DNA of 64,000 nucleotides, taken from the NCBI RefSeq assembly GCF_003112775.1, contig NZ_BFCH01000002.1, forward strand, positions 442,250 through 506,249, in the 5' to 3' direction. Below the pieces are notes generated by a model, which saw only the letters and a list, made by a program, of their open reading frames with translations, ran no database searches and was not told the DNA's origin. Positions 18,409 to 28,272 of the stretch are shown here, one piece after another; position 1 is the stretch's first letter, and every line of letters starts with the position of its first letter. The translations under genes were made by a program, and so were the position numbers. The stretch is from Mycobacterium montefiorense (lineage in GTDB: Bacteria > Actinomycetota > Actinomycetes > Mycobacteriales > Mycobacteriaceae).

Positions 18409-18424
18409 TGGGATATACATCCCA
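18409..18424. promoter_or_regulatory. Operator-like inverted repeat, site D
   Basis: TGGGATATACATCCCA: six-base arms TGGGAT/ATCCCA, also matching TGGG-N8-CCCA. It is 55 bases upstream of the alpha/beta hydrolase start. Confidence 0.65.
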
Positions 18425-18494
18425 GTATGCATCAAATCCACCGGCTCGCAATAGCCCCCGCTGGAGTTGACCGCTCCATTAGCCGGGAATATTC

Positions 18495-18510
18495 TGGGTC
18501 AACTATCCCA
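18495..18510. promoter_or_regulatory. Operator-like inverted repeat, site E
   Basis: TGGGTCAACTATCCCA, matching TGGG-N8-CCCA, 26 bases upstream of the SDR start. With site D it brackets the divergent hydrolase/SDR promoter region. Confidence 0.6.
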
Positions 18511-18536
18511 ATTCTGTGCCACGCCGAGGAGCATTC

Positions 18537-19253
18537 GTGGGTAAAATGTTGCAGGACAAGACCGTCGTGGTGGTAGGACGCGGCAGCGGGATCGCGCGAG
18601 CGGTCGCTTTGTTGGCGCGGTCGGAAGGTGCGCGCGTCGTCGTGGCAGGGCGCGACGAGGGCAAACTTGCAACCGCCTACCGCGACACCGACGTCACCGC
18701 CGAGGTGGTCGACCTCACCGACGACGCGTCGATTGCCGCTCTGGCCGATCGGTTGGGTGCGGTGGATCACGTGGTATCGACCGCGTCGGCGCGTGCCCGG
18801 GGGAACCTGGCCGATCTTGAGCGCGGAAACCTTGCGCTATCGTTCGGCACCAAAGTCATCGGTCCGACGATGCTAGCCAAATATGTTGCACCGCATATTA
18901 ACCCGGGCGGATCGTTCGTTCTATTCTCGGGCGTTCATGCCTTCAAGCTGAACGCCGGCTACCTCGGAGTGGGTATCACCAATGGAGCCGTGGACTTCCT
19001 TACCCGTTGGCTCGCGGTCGAACTCGCACCGACGCGGGTCAACGCGATCTCGCCGGGAGTCATCGATACCGGCGCCTGGGATTCGCTGGGCGAGGACGGC
19101 AAACGTGATTATTTCCAGCACATCGCTGCCGGAAACCCGGTGCGGCGGATCGGGACCTCGCAGGATGTGGCCAACGCGGTGCTGTTCGCCATGACCAACA
19201 CGTTCATGACCGGTATGACGTTGAAGATCGACGGCGGCGAGCCGCTGATTTAG
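18537..19253 (+). CDS. Atypical short-chain dehydrogenase (SDR) lacking the YxxxK catalytic pair
   Basis: 238 residues. GTG 18537 is chosen for the GAGGAG site at 18526-18531. The Rossmann turn is GRGSGIARAVALLA in place of TGxxxGIG, and NAG-type structure is replaced. Around the usual catalytic Tyr the sequence is GYLGVGITNGAVDFL: the Tyr is present, but the Lys four residues on is Gly. The C-terminus (VNAISPGVIDTGAWD ... MTGMTLKIDGGEPL) is normal SDR. It may bind cofactor without classical catalysis, or use a shifted base. The MOSC-reductase gene starts 28 bases downstream. Confidence 0.85.
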   Translation: MGKMLQDKTVVVVGRGSGIARAVALLARSEGARVVVAGRDEGKLATAYRDTDVTAEVVDLTDDASIAALADRLGAVDHVVSTASARARGNLADLERGNLALSFGTKVIGPTMLAKYVAPHINPGGSFVLFSGVHAFKLNAGYLGVGITNGAVDFLTRWLAVELAPTRVNAISPGVIDTGAWDSLGEDGKRDYFQHIAAGNPVRRIGTSQDVANAVLFAMTNTFMTGMTLKIDGGEPLI

Positions 19254-19281
19254 GCTTCTGGAGCGGCCAAAAGGAGAAGTG

Positions 19282-20976
19282 ATGGGCAGGCTTGTTTCGG
19301 TGAATATGGGCATGCCCAAAAACGTGCGATGGCGCGACAAGACGGTCTATACCGGGATCTGGAAGACGCCGGTCGAAGGCCCGATCATGGTGCGACGTCT
19401 CAACATCGACGGTGACGGTCAAGGCGATCTCGGCGGCCACGGTGGCGAACAACGCGCGGTCATGGTTTACCAGACGGAGTCCTACGACTTCTGGAAGGCT
19501 TATCTGAACCGCGACGACCTGCAACCCGGCCACTTCGGCGAAAACTTCACCATCGCCGGGTTGCCCGATCACGATGTGTGCATCGGCGATCGTTACCGCA
19601 TCGGGAACGCCGAATTCGAGGTGACCCAGCCGCGGGTCACCTGCTTTCGGGTCGGCGTGCGGCTGGACGAACCGGAAATGCCGAACCTGCTTGTGTCGCA
19701 ACGACGTCCAGGCTTCTATTTCCGCGTCATCACCGAGGGGTGCGTCCAGGCCGGCGACGACATCGTGCGGACCCGGCGTGGCCGTCACGAACTCAGTGTC
19801 GCCGACGTCGACGCGCTGCTGTACCTGCCGGACCGCAATGCCGAACAACTCCGCAAGGTCGTCGACGTTCCGGCGCTGAGCCCAGGCTGGCAGCAGTCAT
19901 TCCGCGACATGCTCGCCTCGCAAGACGGTCCGGCGCCGACCGTCGGGTTCGAGCCGGGGTGGAACGGCTTTCGCCCGTTGCGGGTCAGCGAGATACGCCG
20001 GGAGAACCCACAGGTGATGTCTATTGGTCTGCAGGCCGAAGACGGGGCCGCGCTGCCACCGGCACTGCCGGGCCAATACCTCACGGTGCGGATCCCGGGC
20101 GCCGGCGATCCGGTGCCGCTGCGCAGTTACTCCCTATCCTCGGCGGCGAGCGATTACCGCATCAGCGTCAAACGCGAAGACCACGGACTGGTGAGCCGGT
20201 GGCTGCACGCGCACATCGAACCCGGTTCGATCGTCGAAGCCGCGGCTCCGCGTGGCGATTTCTACCTCATCGATGACGAACGGCCGGTGGTCATGATCTC
20301 GGCGGGCATCGGTGTGACTCCGGTTTTGGCGATGTTGCATGCGCTGGCCGCGACCCGCAGTAGCCGCGACATATGGTGGCTGCACACCACCCGCGATCGC
20401 GAAACCCAGGCTTTTGCGGCCGAAGTCACGACTCTGGTCGAGTCGTTGCCCCAGGCTCGAGAGCTCGTGTTCTACACCCAGACCCAAGGGCGCTTGGGAC
20501 AGCCGGCCATCGCGGCACTCGGACTGCCGACTGATGCCGCGGCATACCTTTGCGGCCCAACCCAATTCATGACAGACATGCGCGAGGCGCTGGTGGCCGC
20601 CGGGCTCGACGGTGCGCACATCCACAGCGAACTCTTCGGTGCGCTGCCACCGATAAACCCCGGCATCGTCGATGGCGCGGCGCGCAAGCCACCACACGTG
20701 CCGCCCGGCCCGCCGGGGACCGGCCCGTCGATCACCTTCGCCCGCAGCGGGCTTACCGTCCAGTGGTCCTCGGACTACGGCAGCATCCTGGATTTCGCGG
20801 AAGCCTGCGACGTGCCGACCCGTTTCTCCTGCCGAAGCGGTGTCTGCCACGTGTGCGAGACCGGAGTGGTCGCGGGTGTGACCAGCTACGTGCAGCCGCC
20901 ATTGGAGGCGCCGGGCCCGGGCAGCGTGCTGATCTGCTCGGCGGCGCCGGACACCGACCTCGTGCTGGATCTGTGA
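19282..20976 (+). CDS. MOSC domain - ferredoxin reductase - [2Fe-2S] fusion protein
   Basis: 564 residues, three modules. Residues 1-220 are a YiiM-like MOSC domain with GGHGGEQRAVMVY and RVTCFRVGV (Cys121, the predicted molybdenum-cofactor sulfur ligand). Residues about 235-455 are an FAD/NAD(P) reductase (PLRSYSLSSA for FAD, MISAGIGVTPVLAML for nucleotide). The C-terminus is a plant-type [2Fe-2S] ferredoxin with Cys517, Cys522, Cys525 and Cys552. This order suggests self-contained electron transfer from NAD(P)H to a Moco site, for example N-hydroxylated substrate reduction. ATG 19282 lies five bases after AAGGAG; it probably shares the SDR transcript. Confidence 0.9.
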   Translation: MGRLVSVNMGMPKNVRWRDKTVYTGIWKTPVEGPIMVRRLNIDGDGQGDLGGHGGEQRAVMVYQTESYDFWKAYLNRDDLQPGHFGENFTIAGLPDHDVCIGDRYRIGNAEFEVTQPRVTCFRVGVRLDEPEMPNLLVSQRRPGFYFRVITEGCVQAGDDIVRTRRGRHELSVADVDALLYLPDRNAEQLRKVVDVPALSPGWQQSFRDMLASQDGPAPTVGFEPGWNGFRPLRVSEIRRENPQVMSIGLQAEDGAALPPALPGQYLTVRIPGAGDPVPLRSYSLSSAASDYRISVKREDHGLVSRWLHAHIEPGSIVEAAAPRGDFYLIDDERPVVMISAGIGVTPVLAMLHALAATRSSRDIWWLHTTRDRETQAFAAEVTTLVESLPQARELVFYTQTQGRLGQPAIAALGLPTDAAAYLCGPTQFMTDMREALVAAGLDGAHIHSELFGALPPINPGIVDGAARKPPHVPPGPPGTGPSITFARSGLTVQWSSDYGSILDFAEACDVPTRFSCRSGVCHVCETGVVAGVTSYVQPPLEAPGPGSVLICSAAPDTDLVLDL

Positions 20977-21008
20977 ATAAGCGAAAGCCGTTGCGCTAGC
21001 CCGATTTC

Positions 21009-21809
21009 CTAAGCGCCCAGCGCGACCGATGCCTCGGCGGTGTAGCACAGGAACGTCAGGGTCTCCTGCAGATATAGCTGCACTGAGTCGGCGTCATGGC
21101 TGGTGTAACCAATGGAGACGTCGGTGCCCAGTTGCAGATCGAAGTCACCGCCACGCGTGGTGAGCACGAACGCACCGTCGATGGCGGGCGCCCAGATGAT
21201 GTCGCCGTTCACCAGCCGGTTGATGTGTTCGAGGATCGGATACCCGTGCTCGGTCGTCTCGCTGACCCTCGTGTAGATATCGGCAGACAGCAGCACCGAA
21301 TAAGGGCCGTCGACACCGGCCAGCCGCAGCTCGGACAGCGCCTGCGTGATGATGTCGGGGATCGCGCGAGGATCGTCGGGCAACATTAGTGCGGGGTTCG
21401 AGCTGCAATTGCGGATCCCGTCGATCTCCGCGGCAGGGTAGCCCTCGAAGATGGCGCGGTCTTCGACGAAGGCCAGCTTCTTGGCGGCGGCCTTGACCGG
21501 ATCCCAGTCGGAGTCCTGCGAGCCGCGTTCGACGTCGTCTATCTCGTCGCGCGACAGGGTAAATGGAACCCGCAGGCGGACAAGCGGTTTGCTGGTGCGC
21601 AGGTGCGCTTCTACGCCGTCGGTGGGTGCTTGCACGTCTACCAGGCGCCCCGTGCTGACCCCCGCGGTGACCGGACCGCCGGGCTCGCTGACGTCGACCA
21701 CCCGGCGCCCGGCGATGTGTCGCTTGAACGTCCGCGTCGCCTCCAATTCGATTTCGGCCCAAGCGAGGTCGGTGATCGGCGCTAGATCGCGGTAGAGGTT
21801 GTTCTTCAT
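21009..21809 (-). CDS. enc: Encapsulin nanocompartment shell protein (Cfp29 family)
   Basis: 266 residues, the size of family 1 encapsulins (HK97 fold). It begins MKNNLYRDLAPITDLAWAEIELEATRTFKRHIAGRRVVDV, the encapsulin N-arm and first helix. Later blocks (GGDFDLQLGTDVSIGYTSHDADSVQLYLQETLTF) match the mycobacterial antigen Cfp29/Rv0798c. The protein self-assembles into a shell that packages cargo. The start overlaps the DyP stop by four bases (ATGA), so shell and cargo are translationally coupled. An in-frame extension to 22631 is antisense-like and rejected. Confidence 0.97.
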   Translation of the reverse strand: MKNNLYRDLAPITDLAWAEIELEATRTFKRHIAGRRVVDVSEPGGPVTAGVSTGRLVDVQAPTDGVEAHLRTSKPLVRLRVPFTLSRDEIDDVERGSQDSDWDPVKAAAKKLAFVEDRAIFEGYPAAEIDGIRNCSSNPALMLPDDPRAIPDIITQALSELRLAGVDGPYSVLLSADIYTRVSETTEHGYPILEHINRLVNGDIIWAPAIDGAFVLTTRGGDFDLQLGTDVSIGYTSHDADSVQLYLQETLTFLCYTAEASVALGA

Positions 21810-22825
21810 TGAGTGGTTCCTTTCAGACTGCCGATCGAAAGTGCGCCGTCGTGTGCGGTGGGCGGGTCCGGTCGCTCCGTCTCGAGTGGCGCGGGGAGGG
21901 GTGGTGGATCGTCGAGGAAGTCGACGGTGGGGGAGAAGAACAGTCCGCCCGTGACGGCGGTGGAGAAATCCAGGATACGGTCGGTGTTGCCGGGCGGATC
22001 GCCGATGAACATATTGCGCAGCATCCGTTCGGTGACTGCCGGTGTGCGCGAATAGCCGATGTAGTACGTGCCGAATTCGCCGGCGCCGAGTTCGCCGAAC
22101 GGCATGTTGGCCCGCACGATCTTCAGCTCGTTGCCGTCGTCGTCTTCGATGACGTTGAGCGCGAGGTGGGAGTCGGCCGGCTTCACGTCGTCGTCGAGTT
22201 CGATGTCTTCCAGTTTGGTCCGGCCGATCACCCGTTCCTGCTCGGTAACCGACAGCGAATCCCACGACGACATGTCGTGTACGTATTTCTGGATGTGTAC
22301 GTAGCACGATCCGGCGAAGTCGGGATCCTCGTCGCCGATTGCGGTGGCGCTGACGGCGATTGGGCCATCGGGGTTTTCGGTGCCGTCGACAAAGCCGAGC
22401 AGGTCTCGGTTGTCGAAGAACTTGAACCCGTGCACTTCGTCGACGACAGTGACCGCGCCGGCCATCGACTTGAGGATGCGACCGGCCAGTTCGAAGCACA
22501 CGTCCATCGTCTCGGCCCGGACGTGGAACAACAGGTCGCCGGCGGTGGCCGGTGCTAAGTGCCGCGGACCGCTCAGCTCGATGAACGGATGCAGTTCGGC
22601 GGGTCGCGGGCCGCCGAACAATCGATCCCAAGCTTCCGAGCCGATCGAGGTGATCACCGAAAGGTGCTTGGTCGGGTCACGAAAGCCGATGGCGCGCACC
22701 AGTCCCGAGATGTCGGCCAGCGCGTCATGTACCGGCGCCTCGCCGCCGTCGTCGATGGTGACCACCAAGAAAATCGCGGCGGGCGTCAACGGCGCCAGGA
22801 TGGGCTGGGGCTGAACCGGAGGCAC
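21806..22825 (-). CDS. dyp: DyP-type heme peroxidase, encapsulin cargo
   Basis: 339 residues from GTG 22825, close to the M. tuberculosis homologue's length. That start is seven bases after TAGGGT (22833-22838), the spacing of a leaderless mRNA; ATG 22867 is the alternative and would run into the pepC start. GFVDGTENP carries the catalytic Asp of dye-decolourising peroxidases, and the SHLALN region the proximal His. The C-terminus ends ALSIGSLKGTTQ, the encapsulin targeting peptide (SIGSLKG), so the enzyme is loaded into the shell encoded next. A role in peroxide/oxidative stress is known for the family. Confidence 0.96.
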   Translation of the reverse strand: MPPVQPQPILAPLTPAAIFLVVTIDDGGEAPVHDALADISGLVRAIGFRDPTKHLSVITSIGSEAWDRLFGGPRPAELHPFIELSGPRHLAPATAGDLLFHVRAETMDVCFELAGRILKSMAGAVTVVDEVHGFKFFDNRDLLGFVDGTENPDGPIAVSATAIGDEDPDFAGSCYVHIQKYVHDMSSWDSLSVTEQERVIGRTKLEDIELDDDVKPADSHLALNVIEDDDGNELKIVRANMPFGELGAGEFGTYYIGYSRTPAVTERMLRNMFIGDPPGNTDRILDFSTAVTGGLFFSPTVDFLDDPPPLPAPLETERPDPPTAHDGALSIGSLKGTTQ

Positions 22826-22832
22826 ATGGGCG

Positions 22833-22838
22833 ACCCTA
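22833..22838 (-). promoter_or_regulatory. -10 box (TAGGGT) for a leaderless dyp-enc transcript
   Basis: On the minus strand TAGGGT is followed by seven bases and GTG 22825. It fits mycobacterial TANNNT and places the transcription start on the start codon. Confidence 0.5.
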
Positions 22839-22877
22839 TCGTTAACTGTGTAATCGCGGACAGCCATGATGTTGAAC

Positions 22878-24134
22878 ATGTCGGCCAGCGCCGCAGGCCT
22901 CTGCGAATTCATCGACGCCTCCCCGTCCCCGTTTCATGCCTGCGCCACGGTCGCCGGCCGACTGGGCGCCGCCGGCTACGCGGAACTCCGGGAAGCCGAC
23001 CCCTGGCCCGGGCAACCGGGGCGCTACTTCACCGTCCGCGCCGGCTCACTGGTCGCCTGGAACACAACCGGTCCCGACGGTCCATTCCGGATCGTTGGCG
23101 CGCACACCGACAGTCCCAACCTGCGGGTCAAGCAGCATCCGGACCGGGTCGTCGCCGGCTGGCAGGTGGTGGCGCTGGAGCCCTACGGCGGGGCGTGGCT
23201 CAACTCCTGGCTCGATCGCGACCTGGGGATCAGCGGCCGGTTGTCGGTGCGCGCCGGCTCAGGGCTGGATCATCGGCTGATCCGAATCGACGAGCCGATT
23301 CTGCGGATCCCGCAGCTGGCCATCCATCTGGCCGAGGATCGCAAGTCGCTGACCCTGGATCCGCAGCGGCACGTCAATGCGGTCTGGGGCGCTGGACCCC
23401 AAGCGCGGGCGTTCGTGGACTACGTCGCCGAGCGGGCCGGGGTGGCTCCTGCCGACGTGCTGGCCGCCGACCTGATGACCCACGACCTGACGCCGTCGAC
23501 GGTGATCGGCGCGGACGCCAGCCTGCTCAGCGCACCCCGGCTGGATAACCAGGCCAGTTGCTATGCGGGCCTGGAGGCGTTGCTTGCGGCCGAGCCGCGC
23601 GGCAACGTGGCGGTGCTGGTGATGTTCGACCACGAGGAGGTCGGGTCGTCGTCGGACCACGGCGCGCAGTCCAACCTGCTGAGCACGGTGCTGGAACGCA
23701 TCGTGCTCGCGGCCGGCGGTGGCCGGGGAGACTTCCTGCGGCGGCTGCCCACGTCGCTACTGGCCTCGGCCGACATGGCGCATGCCACCCACCCCAACTA
23801 CCCGGAGCGCCACGAGCCCGGCCACTTGATCGAGATCAACGCGGGGCCGGTGCTCAAGGTGCACCCGAATCTGCGGTACGCGACCGACGGGCGTACGGCG
23901 GCGGCATTCGCGCTGGCCTGCGATCAGGCCGGGGTCGCGCTGCAGCGCTACGAGCATCGCGCCGACCTGCCGTGCGGTTCCACGATCGGGCCGCTGGCCT
24001 CGGCGCAAACCGGTATTCCCACCGTCGACGTCGGTGCCGCGCAGCTCGCCATGCACTCCGCACGCGAATTGATGGGCGCACACGACGTGGCCGCCTACTC
24101 GGCGGCGATGCGTGCGTTCTTCTCCCCGGAGTGA
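22878..24134 (+). CDS. pepC: M18 family aminopeptidase (PepC/ApeB)
   Basis: 418 residues, a cytosolic dinuclear metallo-aminopeptidase that trims N-terminal residues. Metal and catalytic motifs: [10 protein letters not shown] (first His/Asp), DHEEVGSSS (catalytic and metal Glu), HEPGH and the C-terminal [12 protein letters not shown] 22878 gives [20 protein letters not shown], matching the family N-terminus; ATG 22866 and 22869 are in frame just upstream. It is divergent from the DyP gene with about 50 bases between starts, as Rv0799c/Rv0800 are in M. tuberculosis. Confidence 0.95.
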   Translation: MSASAAGLCEFIDASPSPFHACATVAGRLGAAGYAELREADPWPGQPGRYFTVRAGSLVAWNTTGPDGPFRIVGAHTDSPNLRVKQHPDRVVAGWQVVALEPYGGAWLNSWLDRDLGISGRLSVRAGSGLDHRLIRIDEPILRIPQLAIHLAEDRKSLTLDPQRHVNAVWGAGPQARAFVDYVAERAGVAPADVLAADLMTHDLTPSTVIGADASLLSAPRLDNQASCYAGLEALLAAEPRGNVAVLVMFDHEEVGSSSDHGAQSNLLSTVLERIVLAAGGGRGDFLRRLPTSLLASADMAHATHPNYPERHEPGHLIEINAGPVLKVHPNLRYATDGRTAAAFALACDQAGVALQRYEHRADLPCGSTIGPLASAQTGIPTVDVGAAQLAMHSARELMGAHDVAAYSAAMRAFFSPE

Positions 24135-24137
24135 TCC

Positions 24138-24758
24138 TCACCCGGGCCTCGCCACGCCCCCGAGTATCGCGTCGAGCAGCCCATCGAAACGCCCGCCGGC
24201 GCCCGGGCCGGTAAGCGCGCGAAACAGCAAGGTGCCGATCAACGCCTCGGCGACGGCTTCGAGGTCGGCATCGGCGCGCAGCTGGCCGGCCTCGACGGCG
24301 GACCGTAGACGCGTCATCAGCCCGTCCATCTGGGGCGCACTCAGCTGCTGGTAGAGATCCTCGCCATCGGCCGGGCGGGCGGCGGCCGCGGCGATCAGGG
24401 CTCGAACCAAAGCGGTGTGCGACGGCCCGGCCAAGAAATCGGCATGCTCGCGGAGCCAACGCTGCAGGTCGGCGCGCACGTCTGCGGTCTCGGCGACGGG
24501 AAACGATCCCGATCCGCCGTAGGCCTCCAGCACGGCTTCGGCGACCAACGGCGCCTTCGATGACCAGCGCCGGTAGAGGGTTTTCTTCCCGACGCGTGCG
24601 CGGCTGGCAACGCTTTCCATCGTCAGCTCGGCGTAACTGCCGGTAGTGAGAAGTTCGCGGGTGGCCGCGAGGATCGCGTGATTCAACCGTGCGTCCCGCG
24701 GACGACCGACCCTTTCGTTGGGCACTGGCGGTTGGGGGCGCGGTTGGGCTAACTTCAT
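24138..24758 (-). CDS. TetR-family transcriptional regulator
   Basis: 206 residues from ATG 24758. The DNA-binding domain reads RDARLNHAILAATRELLTTGSYAELTMESVASRARVGKKTLYRRWSSKAPLV, the TetR/AcrR HTH with the common TLYRRW recognition helix. A longer frame to 25502 is antisense to the kinase gene and rejected. It is divergent from the phosphotransferase gene, and a perfect 20-base palindrome lies in the 51-base gap, so it probably represses both itself and the kinase. Confidence 0.93.
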   Translation of the reverse strand: MKLAQPRPQPPVPNERVGRPRDARLNHAILAATRELLTTGSYAELTMESVASRARVGKKTLYRRWSSKAPLVAEAVLEAYGGSGSFPVAETADVRADLQRWLREHADFLAGPSHTALVRALIAAAAARPADGEDLYQQLSAPQMDGLMTRLRSAVEAGQLRADADLEAVAEALIGTLLFRALTGPGAGGRFDGLLDAILGGVARPG

Positions 24759-24772
24759 GGTGCACAGTTTAG

Positions 24773-24792
24773 GAAACGATACGTATCGTTTC
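24773..24792. promoter_or_regulatory. Perfect 20-bp palindromic operator
   Basis: GAAACGATACGTATCGTTTC is a full dyad without mismatches, located between the divergent TetR and phosphotransferase genes (14 bases from one start, 17 from the other). Length and position are those of a TetR dimer-pair operator. Confidence 0.8.
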
Positions 24793-24809
24793 TTCGAAAG
24801 GACTCGCCG

Positions 24810-25880
24810 GTGAGTGCCACGTCGTTGTCGGTGCCCAAGACCTGGGACGACATCACGCCCGAATGGATGTCGGCCGCACTGGCCCCGGACTATCCCGGCG
24901 CCGAAGTCGACACGGTCTCCGTCGAACATCGTGACGACGGCACTAACCGACGTGCCCGGTTGGGCGTCACCTATGCCGCCGGTGCGGGTCCGGCGACGGT
25001 TTTCGTCAAAGCCGCCGATCCCGCGCACAAAGCTCTGATCCGCTTGACCAGTGGCATGTTCCACGAGCCGCGGCTTTTCACCTGCGGGGTCGATTTGCCG
25101 CTCGAGCATCCCGCCGTCTACACCGCGCTGATCGATGAGGCCGACTACGACTTCGTCCTGGTGATGGAAGATCTGCGAGCCCGGGGAGCCGATCCCCGCG
25201 ACGGCACCCGGCCGATGACCGTCGATGAGGTTGCCACGGGCGTGCGTGGCCTGGGCCGAATGCACGGTCAGTATTGGGGTGAACGCGTGCTGTGTGCCCC
25301 GGCGCTCGGATGGCTCGAACCCTTCCTGCCCTGGGACGGCATGCAAGCGGCACCGTTGCCCACCGCCCTCGAGCGCCTGGGCGATGACGCTCCCACCGAG
25401 GTGACGTCCTTGACCATCGACACCCTGATCGACTCGATCTGGAAGCCCTACATCGCGTCGCTGACCACGTCGCCGCAGACCTTGCTGCACGGCGACCCCC
25501 ACATCGGGAACACCTACCTGCTACCCGGCGGCGAGGTGGGATTCCTGGATTGGCAGGTGGCACGCCGGGGCAATTGGTCGCTGGATCTGGGCTATTTCCT
25601 GCAGGGCGCCCTGACGGTTGAGGATCGCCGTCGCAGCGAACGCGACCTGCTCACCGAGTACCGGGACTCGCTGGGACTAGCGGCCGACGAGTTGCCCAGT
25701 GCCGATGAGATCTGGTTGCGCTACCGGGCCTCGGTGGCCCACGGACTGACCCTGTGGCTGGTGACCGCTAGCGCCGGTGAGTGGCAACGCACGGACGTCT
25801 CGGTCGCTCTGGCACAACGGTATTCGTTCGCCTACGCCGATCTCGATGCGGCGTCGGCGCTGGCCGAGATCGTCGCGTGA
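24810..25880 (+). CDS. Aminoglycoside-phosphotransferase-like small-molecule kinase
   Basis: 356 residues. The catalytic loop LLHGDPHIGNTYL (HGDxHxxN, His near residue 227) and the following DWQ metal site (FLDWQVARRGNWSLDLGY) define the APH / ecdysteroid-kinase-like fold. GTG 24810 follows a GAAAGGA patch. In mycobacteria this family phosphorylates diverse alcohols; drug resistance is not implied. It is likely controlled by the adjacent TetR via the 24773 palindrome. Confidence 0.88.
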   Translation: MSATSLSVPKTWDDITPEWMSAALAPDYPGAEVDTVSVEHRDDGTNRRARLGVTYAAGAGPATVFVKAADPAHKALIRLTSGMFHEPRLFTCGVDLPLEHPAVYTALIDEADYDFVLVMEDLRARGADPRDGTRPMTVDEVATGVRGLGRMHGQYWGERVLCAPALGWLEPFLPWDGMQAAPLPTALERLGDDAPTEVTSLTIDTLIDSIWKPYIASLTTSPQTLLHGDPHIGNTYLLPGGEVGFLDWQVARRGNWSLDLGYFLQGALTVEDRRRSERDLLTEYRDSLGLAADELPSADEIWLRYRASVAHGLTLWLVTASAGEWQRTDVSVALAQRYSFAYADLDAASALAEIVA

Positions 25881-25931
25881 GTGTGCTGTGCGGCTGACGC
25901 TCAAAGCGCCCGACTGCTGCGCGGCGAGTAG

Positions 25932-28271
<2,340 letters not shown>

Positions 28272-28272
28272 T

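Noticed and set aside
21810..22631. Long N-terminal extension of the encapsulin frame
   Set aside because: It is Arg-rich shadow of the DyP gene; the encapsulin N-terminus MKNNLYRDLAP and the ATGA overlap fix the start at 21809.
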